Shown here piece after piece: positions 1 through 14,240 of a stretch of DNA of 64,000 nt. The position numbers and the translations under genes were made by a program. A model generated the notes under the pieces. That model was not told the DNA's origin. It did not search any database and saw only the letters and a program-made list of their open reading frames with translations. Origin of the DNA: Metallyticus violacea (Eukaryota > Arthropoda > Insecta > Mantodea > Metallyticidae); the NCBI GenBank assembly GCA_030762175.1, contig CM060831.1, forward strand, positions 30,928,001 through 30,992,000, written 5' to 3'. Position 1 is the first letter of the stretch. Every line of letters begins with the position of its first letter.

Positions 1-2245
1 AGGGAAAAGTGTCTACCATACTGCTTCACGTGATCAGTGAGAGATGGTCATGCTGGGATGCAAGGAAGAGGAGGAGAAATTAGGTTGATTTCTGATGAAA
101 GTCAGGTCTGAAAAAACCGATAACCGGAGAGGGTGTTGGGGGAAACAAATTTATTGAATCCAGCTGTATGTCATTCATAATAAAATATTTTCTATTTTAC
201 ATATATTTGAAAACCCCTTTTTTAAAAATATATTTTATATTTCCTTTCTTTTATTTTATTTTAATTTTAATTTATTTGTATTTAATATTATTTTATTGTT
301 AAATATATGTTTTATAGCTTATTGCGAAATATGTAATCTAATATTTGTATGAAGTCAAATAGACCCAGTTTATTATAAAAGCTAGCACCCGTTATACTTA
401 ATTGTATTGGTGTCACTGAAATAAACATACCACTTTTAGCTTTAGCGTGTGTGGTTTAAACAGAACAATATAATACAGTCATTTGTTCTACAATTTTATA
501 TATAGTACGAAGTAACCAATTATTTATGACTATTTCACTTATGTGAACATCATGTTTTCCATCAATGAAATGTAAAGACATTTTAAATTTCAACCGATCA
601 TAGCCGCATATCGCGTATATTTATCGTATTTTTTACAGTATTCATTTTATTGCATGGAAGCACAGTTGCCTTCTCAGTGTGGCTAATTATTGTTTTACCA
701 CAAATCCATAATCAAGAATCAATTAGTCGAAACAAACTATAAGAATCAATTAATCAAAATGGTAAAAGGAACCACTCCAGCCGATCGACTCTCATGTCAT
801 ATATGACAAGCTGGAACAAGAACTTAATAAATTCACGGGCCACGCCCAATGCATCGGATCTTAACCCGCACCTACAGATTAAATAAGCGTGTCATTCGGC
901 AATAATGAACAAATTGCGTAATTCTGCTCCCAAGTCTTCATTTACTAATTTCCATATCTCTTTCATACAATTTTGATAATTGCGATTTAAATAACGGTTC
1001 ATTGTTAAATTTATATTTTGTTTTTATCAGCATTAGTGAGTAAATGGAGTTATAGTGACCGACCTTCGTCTATACCAGACTCAAAATTTCTGAATAGGTA
1101 GATATTAATGAATGCCAGTTTATAATTTTGTTCCGACATAATTGTAATAAATATCTCTCGATGCCCCGAGATTCCTACTTAATCTCAAAACATTCTATAT
1201 TGTTACTTGCGATAAATCATAGTGCAATGTGTCAAGAGAAAGCTCTCAAGGTTTGAAACGTTACATGTGTGCTTAGCTTTTCGAATATCCTTTGTAAATG
1301 ATGTTTAAAAAAAATGTTTCAAAGATATCCTCTTTAAATGCAACTGCCTAGAACTAAAAAGCAGGTATTCTCAAATATGTATTTTCATCTACATGTAAGT
1401 CTATATAGTAAATTTGAAAAAAAAAAAAAAAAAAAAAAAACCAATTTAAACCGGCTACTTATTTTTTAAACTTCAATGCATAGATTTAGCTGTATGTGAA
1501 GTTTGATAGTGGGGGAGAAGATAATGCTAGAGACCGACAAAAAAGAAAATCAATAATATAATGAGAACGTGTTTTTTCAATGCGCGGTAGGATACAAAAG
1601 ACGATGGCTTGGAGTCACACAAAAAACACATTCCTTGTGGGCAACATCCGTGGCCGCGCGTAAATCTGCTTGCCATGTTGGTGCAATAAACAGAGAACCA
1701 CAGCTGGTGTTGGCTTTTTATTTTCAGCTTAGCAGAACTAACAAATAATGCCATCTCCTAGACCTTATGCTCTGCCGAGAGCAAACATAAGCCAGAGGAT
1801 TTGGGACATATCTGTGAATATCTTACTATGCAGTTGAATGGGCTCGAAATCATGCCTAAATGCCTTTATATTGCCAATATTCTTTTTCACAATTATCGAA
1901 AACTTTTTTTTAAAACCTATTTCGGATTATCCTTTACAACCGTGGGAAGAAATATTTCTAAAACAAACTTCATGAGAGTACTATTTACCTTAAACATGCT
2001 GATTTGTATTCATATCATTAGCACCTGTGAAATGTACTGTTTTTGTCTCCGAACTCGTATGTTATTATATAGCAAACATTTTAATTTCAGTATAACAGTC
2101 TCCCGTTTTATAGCTTTGTTATAGCAAGCACTCCAGTGAAATGTTTTGTTTTTGTTTTTTTCTCTCTTTGCCTATCATTTGTAAGGCGTTGATAGTCAAA
2201 TTTCACATTCACGTAAAGTTTAGATATATTTAGGAATTGCACTGA
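1..2245. other. gene-free AT-rich stretch
   Basis: I see no supportable gene here. A run of 24 A lies at 1417-1440. The open frames at 1527-1754 (minus) and 1801-2124 (plus) have no recognisable domain and have the base composition of the surrounding AT-rich DNA. Confidence 0.6.
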
Positions 2246-2247
2246 TA

Positions 2248-3425
2248 CGAGGGTAGGTCCATAAGTTTACGGCAGCACCGATTAGGGTTATCGCCTTCAC
2301 AAAGCTTTATCTGGTGTCATATCTTATCTGTTAAGTAAATTATTGCAGCTGTAACTTTCCTCCGCTGTGTTCACTTGTTCAGTATCAAGCTGTTATTAAG
2401 TCTTCACAAAATTAGTCCAAATGAAATTAAATAGCGATTGGACGGCGTATATGAGGAAGCATCCCCCTAATATTCTACCATAAAAGAATGAACCAGACTT
2501 TTTCGAATGGGTCGGGAAAGCAAGAGCATGCAGGTCGGCCTTGGAGTTGATGTTTTCAATAGAAATTATGGAAGATCGGCGACTCAAAGTTACAGAAATA
2601 GCAGAAAGATTGGGCCTTTCTAAAACAATAATCCTTCGAATTACTCATGAACATTTAAACATGAATAAGGTTAGTGCAAGATGGGTGTTTAGACTTCTTT
2701 CCTCAGTTCATAAGCAGCAACGTGTCATCTGTTGTCAGGCATTTTTGGAGCTCTGCCGTGACAACGAGAGAGAAATTCTGAAAACCATTGTTACAGGATA
2801 TAAAAATATGCTCCTCTACTAATGATCTCTTGTCCAAAAGAGAATCAATGGAGTGGCGTTAACCAGGCGAAGCACTGCCTCTAAAGGCCAAGGTCACTCA
2901 GTCAACCAAGAAGATCATGGCCACAGTCTTTTGGGACTGTGAAGGAATATTCTTCATTGACTTCAAGGAGAACACCACATTAAATGGGGAGTATTATGCT
3001 GGCCTACTGCATAGACTACGTGCTTCTTTCAAAGAGAAATGGCTAGGATAGCTAAATGATGCTGCGCCTGTGCACACAGCTTTTGTTGCAAAGGCAGCTG
3101 TGAAGAAATGTAGCTTCAAGGAGATCGACCATCCACCCTAAAGCCCAGATCTTGCTGCCAGTGATTATTTCCTCTTTTCAAAACTCAAGAAGGCTCTTCG
3201 AGGAAAAAAAAAAAATTAAGTGTGACGAAGAAGTGATGGATGCTGTTTATTCCCATTTCGCAGACAAGACTTCTGAGTATTTTTGGGTGATGGAATGAAT
3301 TGTTACTTCAAAGATGTGAGCAGTGTAAGGCAATAAAGGGTAACTATATTTAAAAGTGAAATATAATTTTTGTTTTTATCATACCTAGAAAATGGTTACG
3401 CCGGAAACTTATGGACCTACCCTCT
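2248..3425 (+). mobile_element. mariner element with both terminal inverted repeats
   Basis: A 1,178-bp mariner-type DNA transposon. The left end begins CGAGGGTAGGTCCATAAG (2248 onward) and the right end (3400-3425) is its inverted copy, matching at about 24 of 26 positions. Each end is flanked by the dinucleotide TA (2246-2247 and 3426-3427), the target duplication expected of Tc1/mariner insertions. The total length is close to the usual 1.2-1.3 kb of mariner. The interior carries a broken D34D transposase frame on the plus strand. The element is therefore structurally complete but cannot make its own transposase. Its ends resemble the single end seen at 35141-35165, so the two may belong to one lineage. 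Confidence 0.92.
2410..3335 (+). pseudogene. mariner transposase pseudogene (D34D)
   Basis: The frame from about 2541 reads as the helix-turn-helix DNA-binding half of a mariner transposase (EIAERLGLSKTIILRI), followed by the region that normally carries the first catalytic aspartate. That motif is normally GDE and here reads GYK. Past stop codons near 2821 and 2861, other frames recover the catalytic half: NDAAPVH with the second Asp retained near 3060, and SPDLAASDYF with the third Asp retained near 3150. The spacing between the last two is 34 residues, the mariner signature. The Tyr before SPDL has become a stop. A lengthened A-run near 3205 shifts the frame again. With the first Asp lost and several stops, it cannot be functional. 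Confidence 0.9.
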
Positions 3426-3427
3426 TA

Positions 3428-3981
3428 CTACCGTTATTTCTTGGGTTCCTTTAGTAACCAGGCAGTTAACGCTCATGGTCTATGAACATCGGAAAGTTTT
3501 ATAAAAAAATGATTATTCAAATGTAACTATGGGAAATGTAATTTACGGGGTCTTAATTTATCAAAACATTATATTATTTAATTAATTTATCAAAATTTAT
3601 TTAATTTATCAAGTAATTTGCACAAATGGTCAATTTATAAAAACATTATATTATAACTATGATTATAATAACAATATTATAACAATGTAGTGTTTTCATT
3701 ATAACAATTTTATAATGACAGCACCACGAAAGAGCACACTCTTCATATTTCGTATTTTCAATGTAAAAGTGAACGAGATTAACATTTCTGGTCTGAGATA
3801 TATTGGTCCTCTTACCCCATTTTTAGAAGTACTGATGTTCTGTTATGATAAAAAAAAAAAGAAAAGGAAAAGAAAGAAAGAATGAATGAATTCCTCGCTT
3901 AACTGTTTTTCGCGCATCGCCGAAACATTCTGCTTGCCCCATTTAAGGAACACCGAAGTGAAATTTGGTAAGTTTGAATGG
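3428..3981. other. gene-free AT-rich stretch
   Basis: Very AT-rich DNA with short repeats of the phrase AATTTATCAAAA around 3555-3640. No coding or RNA feature is seen. Confidence 0.6.
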
Positions 3982-3998
3982 CTATATTTGGAGATTTT

Positions 3999-4290
3999 TT
4001 TTAAATGATTTATTTATGGACGCTCTTTAACAGCTCAGGTCATCAGCGTCCCATTCAACTCAGGGCGTGAAACGGCCGACAAATTTGCTCAGAGGCCTCT
4101 CTTTCAGGTTTGAGGTTCTTTTTCGTGCCATAAATGTACGGCACGGGATCCACGGCTTTAATTCCCTTCCGAAGGAAGCCATACTTAGGATTTTTACGCC
4201 CCGAAAAAATCCATCGGTCCTGGCCGGGTTCGAACCCGCGATCTTGGGTTTAGGAGGCAAGTATGGTAACCACTACACCACCAGGACCGA
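3999..4290 (-). mobile_element. tRNA-headed SINE (family A), full-length copy
   Basis: Read on the minus strand, the element starts with a tRNA-like head: an A-box-like TGGTGTAGTGG and a perfect B box GGTTCGAACCC, the internal promoter of RNA polymerase III. A body of about 200 bp follows and it ends in a short AT-rich tail (AAATAAATC type). It is flanked by a long imperfect target duplication, CTATATTTGGAGATTTT at 3982-3998 and CTATATTGAGATTTT at 4291-4305, which shows retrotransposition with a LINE-type endonuclease. This copy is about 90 percent like the one at 57349-57645. The 141-residue frame on the plus strand (4067-4492) is only a chance translation through the SINE and is not a gene. 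Confidence 0.9.
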
Positions 4291-4305
4291 CTATATTGAG
4301 ATTTT

Positions 4306-5352
4306 AGATTTTGCACACATATTGGTCAGGTTTTTAGTATTATATATACAAAATTTTGCACAATTGGTCAATTTTACACCATTATTTAAAAAAGTTATTC
4401 ATTTTTTATTTTTATTTTGGATGATTCAAAGATATTTCTTAAGATATATTTTCCCCCATAAAAGTTGTAAAATTTTTCGCAAAACTTTGTAAATGTATTC
4501 TAAATATTTCATTACATAAAGGTTAGCAATAATTATAGCTGTTGGTAATTTTTTTAAAAAGAAAAAAAAAACTTGCATTGAATGGAAAATCCTGGAAACA
4601 TTAAATATTGACTGTGCTACATTTTTTAATAATATATTTGCATACGAACTTTTATGTAGCAAGATCTATATAATATCTCAAAACTTTTCAGACGTGTGCA
4701 CAAAAAGTGTGAAAGTAGATATATTTAGAGAGCAGGCAAACATTCTAAAAGTTTAAACAGAGAAAAATATGTTGAAGTATTGGATGCCTAAAAGTAAAGG
4801 TCCAGAGAAAAGGAATTTAAAAAGTGCGGGCTGCTAAAACAAACGCTCTAAAGATTTCTGAGGAAGATTCGTTGGGGTTCAAAGTAAAATTTAAAAGCGA
4901 AAACGAAACAAATTTATTTTTTGACCTAAAATTCCATTTCTTTCATTTGGTGTTCCCTTAACGCAACTAGTCCTTATTCATAACTAATTTATGTTGATAT
5001 GCTGGCGCGCAGGCGCATATCCTACGTCCAAACACAATGGATGCTCTTAATTAATTTATGTAAAGGTCTTTGTTTAGCAGACAAAGTAACTAACGCTGCT
5101 CCTAAACTACGGTGTTTTCGGTTAAACCAATTAAAATACCGCAATTAACTTGAAAATGCCGTCCCTGTGTTTATTTACCTCACATGTGTATGCGGTAAAA
5201 CAGTATGGAAACTGGTAATTTATGGAAAACAAAATATCTGGTCACCAACAAAGATAGTTTCATTAAATATGCGCTTGCAAACCGTGCGACTGTTTATAAT
5301 TTGCTCTTCTGTACACGACGAAATGCAGCTTTCATCAAGAGATAAATGACAG
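4306..5352. other. gene-free AT-rich stretch
   Basis: No gene, RNA or element boundary could be supported. The sequence is AT-rich; the frames at 4426-4662 and 5167-5349 carry no recognisable motif. Confidence 0.55.
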
Positions 5353-5412
5353 AGCGGGGAGGCTCAGGCGGCCTTGCATCGGGTTCACATCTATTGGGGC
5401 CGGCCATCCTCA
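5353..5412 (+). repeat. tRNA-headed SINE (family C) fragment
   Basis: A 60-bp piece resembles the head of the element at 54186-54395: GGCTCAGGCGG, a degenerate B box, then GGCCGGCCATCCT. The middle is shortened and no tail is visible. This looks like a truncated old copy. Short length keeps confidence low. Confidence 0.4.
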
Positions 5413-5509
5413 ATTTGCACTTTTTAGTGAATTCCAAAGGAATGCAGCTATTGCGGTGTACCCATGAAAATGCTTTTGAACTTTTTTTTTAATCGCCATC
5501 GATCCTACC

Positions 5510-6075
5510 TACTAGGCACCAACAAAGACGAGTATTTATGATGCGTTTAAACCAATTTTCCAAACATCTTTTTCCACTCTGAAGTTGGTATCTCAAAGAC
5601 ATGGTTTAAAGGCTTCAACAGCTTCTTGAGGTGACGAAAATCGCTGTCCAGCCATTTTTTGTTTGACATTCGGGAACGTGAAGAAGTCGTTGGACGATAT
5701 ATTGTGAATACGGATAATGAGACATTAATTCCATGTTTTTTTTCCTTCAAATAATCAACTGTTTCCCGTGTCGTGTGATAGCTGGCATTGTTAAGATGAA
5801 AAATGATACAAGTTTTTGGTTGATTTCATCGATGACTTCTGGTAAACAAATTGTTATATAGTATTCAGCATTAACTATTCTTCGATCCTCTAAAGAAATA
5901 GTTGCGACATGTCCAATACAACCGAAGTAACAAACGACAATTTTCTTGGAAGTGCTTCGTGAACGAACTTTTGTGGGACTCGGTTCATCTTGGAACACCC
6001 AAACATTGGATTGTTACTTAACTTCCGGTTCATAGGAATATGTACAAGTTTCGTCACCTGTTATGATGCACAAGG
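5510..6075 (-). pseudogene. mariner transposase, catalytic-half pseudogene
   Basis: Minus-strand reading recovers the catalytic half of a mariner transposase across several frames. Near 6050 it reads TGDETCTYSYEPE, with the first catalytic Asp intact, then a stop, then VWVFQDEPSPTKVRSRSTSK. The conserved block containing NAEYY follows. The second catalytic motif, normally HDNA, reads NNASYHTT near 5785, an Asp-to-Asn change. The third Asp is kept only in a shifted frame (NDFFTFPNV near 5680). The end of the family (TSEWKK) lies near 5575. The DNA-binding half is missing. The lineage differs from the mariner at 2248. Two other frames across this block (5547-5750 and 5747-5998) are pieces of it. 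Confidence 0.85.
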
Positions 6076-6109
6076 GTTACCTATTAAGTTTTTACAAATG
6101 ACCACTAGG

Positions 6110-6430
6110 TGGCGCTTTTGAAATATTCCAAGCAAGTTAACCAGCAAATTTGGACATTGGGAGTGGGGTTAACTTTAACCGAAAATTTAAAAATCGTTCT
6201 ATCTGCCAAAAGTTGTCTTTTCTGGATGAAACTCAGTATATACCATTTAAATATTTTTTTAAATGAGAAAAATCTTAATATTATGAATGGAGGGTATATC
6301 TGAAATTCCGAAATTTAAAGAGTGGGGGTTAACAGAAAGGGAAAGTTTAAAAATCACTCTAGCGGCCGCAATTTTTATTTTTTCTCAACAAAACGCGATA
6401 TATGCCATTAAAGTAAAACCAGAAAAATCA
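6110..6430. repeat. diverged 160-bp tandem duplication
   Basis: Two adjacent units start at about 6161 and 6321. Both contain GTGGGGTTAAC, then a segment like TTTAAAAATC, and ATATATGCCATT or its close variant. Identity is roughly 65-70 percent by eye. It may be the remnant of a satellite-like array. No coding role is visible; the 64-residue frame at 6109-6303 falls inside unit one and has no support. Confidence 0.45.
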
Positions 6431-7039
6431 GAAAAATCAGGCTATTAGGATTGCGGGTTTACCTGAAACCCAACCGCTGAGTAAAGCATAAACATTGAAA
6501 CATTCTTGTCCGTCGCTAATAATTTAATTCAAAGAGATAAACGAGTAACATTAAAACAGTTGAAGATTGCCAAGCAAAATGTTAGGTTTTTATCCAAAAA
6601 GTCGATGAGAATTCGGTTGTTCATGTTGGCAACAATGCATCTGTTACAATATTATCCCTATTTCATTAAATGGCTATGGTTGTCAAGGAACTTACAACAT
6701 ATACAAATGCATTATTTATTATTTTCATGTAAACAATATCTCGTGATAATTGGAGTATTTTTGCGTATTTCCATTTTGGTTTACTTCGAATATGTATTAA
6801 AATGTCAATACTACAATAAGGCATGAAAGGGTATAGGCTGCAATATTGTTCATTCTTTCTTGAGCTAAACGAATCCCAATGTTTTTAATTCCATTCTAAA
6901 ATCAGTTTTCTTTCAATGCATAGCATCCATGTTTACATTCGTTAAATAGTTTATTGTACACATAAGAAATTGCATCACTTAAAACGCCTCTATAGCATTT
7001 TTCACAGGCCACAATGTCCATATCTGAGGAACCCAGTCC
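6431..7039. other. gene-free stretch
   Basis: AT-rich DNA with a frame at 6506-6826 that shows no recognised motif. Nothing supportable seen. Confidence 0.5.
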
Positions 7040-7410
7040 CCACACTCAACGATAGAGTACCAAAGAGGCCTTTCGAAAGTGAAGGGTCTGTGCGGTGTGC
7101 ACATGGAAAGAGTAGTTCGCCGAAGCAACTGTGACCGGACATGTTGGAAAACCTGATTGATTCCTAATTACAACGACTACATTCTTCAAATGAATAGAGT
7201 TTCTCCCTATTTTCCCAGGAATGTGGAGAGCTCCTCATTTGTGTTCCTCCACTGTATTGGATTGCAGTGCTACAGATTATAACACCCCGTGTCCTCCCAG
7301 AATCTTCGTGCTCGAATAAAACTGGCGCCGCACATGCTTCGTCGGGTATGGCAGGAATTTGATTATCATGTTGGTGTGTGCTGTGTGACCAAGAGTGTAC
7401 ATATGAATAA
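7040..7410 (+). pseudogene. DUF4817/DDE-type transposase C-terminal pseudogene
   Basis: Plus-strand frames recover scattered blocks of the arthropod transposase type that has a DUF4817 helix-turn-helix and an IS630/Tc1-like DDE domain. Around 7075-7150 it reads VKGLCGVHMERVV then PDMLENLIDS, matching the region between the first and second catalytic residues. At 7300-7405 it reads LRARIKLAPHMLRRVWQEF followed by DYHVGVCC, the characteristic C-terminal tail of the family. The segment that should hold the QDGAP and DFFLWG motifs is deleted or unreadable, and frameshifts separate the blocks. The minus-strand frames across the same bases are shadows. This is family recognition from memory of the motif pattern, not from a search. 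Confidence 0.7.
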
Positions 7411-9526
<2,116 letters not shown>

Positions 9527-9802
9527 TCCTACATAAATTATTGTTATTCGTTTTGGAAATATATATTTTGTTATATATTTGTAATAAATAAAGGCAATAC
9601 TTAAGCTAATGACTATTGAAATATTACTTATTTTATAACAAAATTCTGCTCTAGGTTTCTCTGGATACTAATGTAAATGACTGAATATACAACTTACTTA
9701 TTTTGAAAGCTGTATTTGTTATCTTGTAATTTTTACTGTAATAACTTTTATCTTAGCGATAACTAGAGCCCAGATTTATGACAAAATTACGTTTTAATTA
9801 GT

Positions 9803-10565
9803 GAGGGTCAGAAAAGATTTAAGTGCATTGAAATTATTTTGCAAACCATAAAACGTTACCAGGAATTTTTATTTTTGCTCTCATCCTACTTCTTTGCCCT
9901 TTTGCAATTCCTTTCTTATTTTTGCAAATTTTCTGCTATTGCAATTTAGTGCTTCACTGGCGGAAATAAAAAGCAATTGTTTCTTCAAACGCAACTATTA
10001 TAAACTTTTTGCAGCAGATTTCATTTTAAAAAAGAATTTGCTCTAAATTTAAAGGATATTGAGGAATTTCTGGGTGCATCCTTTGTTAAACCCGAAAAGT
10101 GATAGACCCTCATTTCACAATATGCTCGTTGTTATTACGAAAATAATGAGAATCAGTTGTTTAGTAAATGCCTTGCAGTTAGATTTCAGTTCACTATTCA
10201 ACACCATGTTGAAGATAAGTGAGCAATTTAAGTGCCAAACTGAACAAATAATGCAACAGACTGGCAATCCACACCTAGAAACAATGAAAAGCATAGACAA
10301 TATTCTCAGTGGAGAAAATGTAGATTCTGTGAACATGGATCCTTTGACCATTGCTTGTTTCAAATATGCTCCAATAACCACAGTGAACAATGAACTTTCT
10401 TTTTCTGTTTGGAAAGTTTCTTTCTTACAAACTTGCAACAAATATTAACAGTATTAAAAGGATGAATGTAGCACTTTTGTGATTTTCTTTGCAAATAATG
10501 TTGCTATTTAAAATATAAATTCTTTTATTTAATGCCTCTATTACATATTGCAGTGCCTCCTTTCC
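9803..10565 (+). pseudogene. hAT-type transposase 3' remnant, copy 1
   Basis: A 129-residue plus-strand frame (10059-10448) ends in KYAPITTVNNELSFSVWK. hAT transposases carry a C-terminal dimerisation block of the form APITS-D-x-E-RSFS, and this matches with the ERSFS core degraded to ELSFS. Upstream residues fit the alpha-helical region that precedes that block, including ILSGE. The frame breaks right after the block. The whole 763-bp segment is repeated, inverted, at 23637-24468, where the core still reads ERSFSVLKNALSDKSY. Homology extends beyond the frame on both sides, so a transposon segment rather than an isolated exon was copied. No terminal inverted repeats or 8-bp duplication were found. 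The minus-strand frame at 10115-10441 is a shadow. Confidence 0.72.
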
Positions 10566-13219
10566 TGCCTTTTAATATAGGAACATCTGGACTCTATTGT
10601 TAATTTCCTTAAACGTTCTTCATATAAGCAAAAGCGAACAGAGAAGCATTAGCGGTGCATTTTTACACAATTAAGGGAATTCTGACCGATTTTATGTGAA
10701 ATTCTTATCACACGGAGAATAAAATTCTGATGCTACAGCCTAAAGAAGTTACAATCAACAATTTGAGTTTTCTGCATGTTGATATATCCCTTGAAATACG
10801 AAATAAACAATCGAAAAAATATGTTTACTACAGCCCTGCCTTAAGCAAACCTACATTGACAACAGCGGGTGGGGTGTTTTCTTGCTTACGCATTCTTGCA
10901 TGATGCTGCTTTTATCACAGTATACAGTCATACACAGCAGGGACAGCTTGTGTCCGCATATTTCCTACTTGTGCTCCTAAAATGCGCTCCCAATTGGCTG
11001 TAATTCTCAATGAATTCTTGTGACCCCTTATCACTGCAGCTAAATTGTGTTCAGCAATCAGCTGTAATTATGGACGTTTAAAATATATAGTAATATGTGA
11101 AAATTAAGGTATTTGAACAGCTGCTATCATTGAGTGTTTAGGGCCTTAAATATTTTCTGTTTCAACTTGGAAGTTTTAGATTAATTAGAACAGAGTTATT
11201 CAAAGAAATTCCATTCTACATCATATTTTGTATTGTTGCAGGGCAGACGGTAGTTGGTAGTGCCAGCATAATCACCAACCACCACTAACCTGGTGACAAA
11301 TAATAAATATATCGGAATGCTTGTATTTGGCAATCATCATTATTACTGGGGTTTCGATGACATATACATGCATGATATTAATTAAAAGGGTAGTAATAAA
11401 TGTTTTCTGTTTGTATTCAATTATGCCATCCCTTTAATTATGCAGAGTCATCTATAGCATAATACAGGTAATAGAGTTAATTTCAGATATGCGCACTCAG
11501 AATTCTATTTCGTGAAATACCCAAGCCGTCTCTGCTTATATACTGTACATGATTATATTGTGTACTCCCCGGTATCTGAATGAACAATATCACCTTAGTT
11601 TCGTTTATGTAAACTATCTCAAATTCGGCCTATTAAAATGTATACTTTTTTCTTTCGCTAAAATTTTCCTTTTATTTCTTTCAAAATACTTATAAAACAG
11701 TAAATTCGCAGTATTTTTGTTTGCCACTAAACAAATGTAACGTATTTACGCAATTCATACCGACCTCAATACAGTTATAATATTTCTTTACAATAAGTTT
11801 TACCTTAAATTTTTAATACTCGTTTTATAAAGTCAGTAGTCACATCGAAGGCAATATCGGGAAATATGAACGCGGCTTAAAGCACAAAAAAAAAGTAACT
11901 CATTATACATTCGTAACTAATATTCGATGACCTCAATAAAAATCAAGAACTATAAAGAAAAAATAATAATTATCTAAAACCAGTGTAGTAGTGTAATAAT
12001 CATCATAATAGTCGTGATTAACTGCTTAAATACTCGTAAACTCCTTGAATGTAACGGCTACTGGAAACCAGCGTGTTAGCTGTTCCGGCTAGTAGTTAGA
12101 AAAGTGAATTTAAACAGGCTTTTAAGCAAATACAGAGTTAATTTGAAACATTGTTTACATTTAAAAGAGAAACTAGAGCTATGCACAACATACGAAACAA
12201 TGCGAAAGTTAATTATATTATTCCTTAGTATTGTATGAAGTTAGCGTACTGCTAGATAGTTACTTTGCTATGGCCACTGTGTCTCTAGCGGCACAGACTT
12301 TTCATTATACAAACCGCAGTAATTATAAACGTTGCTAAAAAGAGCATTCCCTTAAAACACACTTTATAGCTGGACGTATGAACAGAAATTATGCAACAGG
12401 TTCTTCTACATACTGCAAATTGCCTAATTTCATTTAAAACTACATTCTCTGGCCAGTTCCATTATGCTATTACAATTAGAAAGTATTTATATTAAAATTA
12501 CTAATTACACGTATTTTTGTTTTTGATATTGTTTCACGATTTTAAGTTACTGTGAAATCTCTATAACAAAAACAGAATATTTGTTATGGAAGTCTACAAT
12601 TTTAGTTCCTTTCTCTCGACATTAATTGTATACGGAGTACTGCTGTGCTGCTGCAATGATTTTGACAGCAGCAGGTTCCCAACAGTGAGCATATTGTAAT
12701 TGATATTGAAACAGTCCTTGCGGCCCACCGCCACTAAAATGGTATACTTAGCAAGCCCAATCATGATATCTTGTAATTATTATAAGTATTTGTGTCATAA
12801 GTAAAAACTGCACAAAAGAGAAAGCCTTTGCAGTTTTAACGTTGCATTAGCTTGAAAAGTCAACAGAAATAAAACCACATAATGGAAGAGTTGCGTGCGG
12901 AGTCCTTTTCTTCTTTTTAGAACGACAGCTACTGCAGGGTAAATAAACTGACGGGCCTTTAAACCGTTGGGGCTTTAACCGTGATTGACTGTTGTCCAGC
13001 TAGCCTATTGAACCATCCAATGCTGTCGATGTTTTAAAACTTTCAATAATGGCGAATGGAACATGGGGCAGGTGAAATTAAGGCGACTAATGGAAAATGT
13101 ATACTTGAACTTTTAAAGCTAGGTGCGAAGATTGCGCGTGCCTTTGTGACTTTGTTGGTATCATTAGACCAATGAATTTTGATTCAAATTTAACGTATAA
13201 GAGAAAGTTTGCTCGGCGA
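10566..13219. other. gene-free stretch
   Basis: 2.6 kb without a supported gene or element. It is AT-rich with no long open frame on either strand. Confidence 0.55.
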
Positions 13220-13385
13220 GGTATGCGGTTCTAAGATTTACACGCGGTTAGCTAGCCGCATCTCACTGGCAGATACGCGCAGTTCCACGAGAATCATTAC
13301 TTAACTTTCAAGTTTTAAACTCGGCGAGGGAAGAAATTATGATATTCACCGGGACACAGGCAGTCTTAGTTTTACAAGCGGCAAG

Positions 13386-13425
13386 ATGCCCGCAGTTTTC
13401 AGCAAGCAGTTCGCAGTGCCCTTCG
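13386..13425 (+). CDS. candidate first coding exon, unrecognised gene
   Basis: An ATG in the context GCAAGATGC opens a short frame, MPAVFSKQFAVPF, that runs into G|GTAAGT, a perfect +1 to +6 splice donor at 13426. Eleven of its thirteen sense codons end in C, G or A, and most are C/G-ending (CCC, TTC, AGC, AAG, CAG, GTG), unlike the AT-rich surroundings. The preceding 160 bp (13220-13385) is also noticeably richer in GC, as expected for a promoter or 5' untranslated region. I do not recognise the peptide and found no second exon, which could lie beyond the window. The alternative is chance: thirteen codons is very little evidence. The minus-strand frame at 13399-13647 overlapping it has no support. 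Confidence 0.3.
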
Positions 13426-13970
13426 GTAAGTTTCACACGCGGCCACTAAGTTTATGTTCAACGTAGTCAAGTCTATCATACGCAAAACACTAGGGGGAGC
13501 AAAGAATTTGAACACATAATAATTACTAAAACACCAATACACACTATGTCGCATAGCGTGCTCATTTACGCGATTGAACTCCTTTCCCGGTTTTGTTGAG
13601 TATAAGCCAACAAAATAGCTGAATAAACACTGAGATACTGTTGTCATTGAAGCGTGGACAAGAACACCGAAGCGATCAATAATAATCTACAAAATTGTCA
13701 TCATAACTGAGGCCGCTCGACGTGAGAATAGATCGCTTCAAGATTGCTGCCCAACCTGGAGCACGTAGCCGGAGCCAAGTTATCTCAAAATCTGGCGCCC
13801 AATGTGGCTGCATGTGGCTGCCATAACAAACCGCTTCATAATTTGGCGTCCAATATGGAGACAACAACAACGACAACACCAATGTAAAACGCTTCAGTAT
13901 AACAAATATATTATTATTAAAAAAAAACATTACTGCAAAATTTGTATTTACTTTAAATATACTTTCAATG
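13426..13970. other. gene-free stretch after candidate exon
   Basis: If the exon call is right this is intron. Two frames on the minus strand and one on the plus strand have no recognisable domain. A phrase like GCTGC-ATGTGGCTGC repeats locally near 13806-13822. Confidence 0.4.
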
Positions 13971-14240
13971 TAAACTACACCGCTGGCCATTAAATTGCAA
14001 CACCCATAAGAGATGCGTTAAACCGATCCCATATTTTCTCAAAAGGAACGAAAATCACTTGTCGAATGTGACAACAATATCAGCGGGTGTCTGAATTTGG
14101 TAGCGGGAAAATTGTGACATACCGAGAGTGCAGATGTCATTCCAAAAAATGCGTCAGGGCGGAACGAATATGAGTCGATGATTCGAGGTAGGACAACACA
14201 GGAACGTAAAGGATCCCAACGACCCCGTTAAACAACCGAA
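13971..14240. mobile_element. Tc1-like transposon end fragment (probable)
   Basis: The segment begins near TACACCGCTGGCCATTAAAT followed by TGCAACACC, which resembles terminal inverted repeats of arthropod Tc1-like elements I know of (CTGGCCATTAAA-TTGCAACACC). The following 250 bp reads like the untranslated leader of such an element, without a transposase frame. The opposite end was not found in the window, so this is a solo or truncated end. Recognition rests on a remembered pattern only. Confidence 0.4.

Noticed and set aside
4200..4290. Functional tRNA gene
   Set aside because: A and B boxes are present but no cloverleaf with paired acceptor stem is possible, and the sequence recurs as the head of a dispersed element.
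4067..4492. 141-residue plus-strand open frame as a gene
   Set aside because: It is a translation straight through the antisense of a family A SINE with target duplications on both sides, so it is not a host gene.
10115..10441. 108-residue minus-strand frame as a gene
   Set aside because: The plus strand carries the hAT block, and the minus frame survives in the second copy only because the DNA is homologous.
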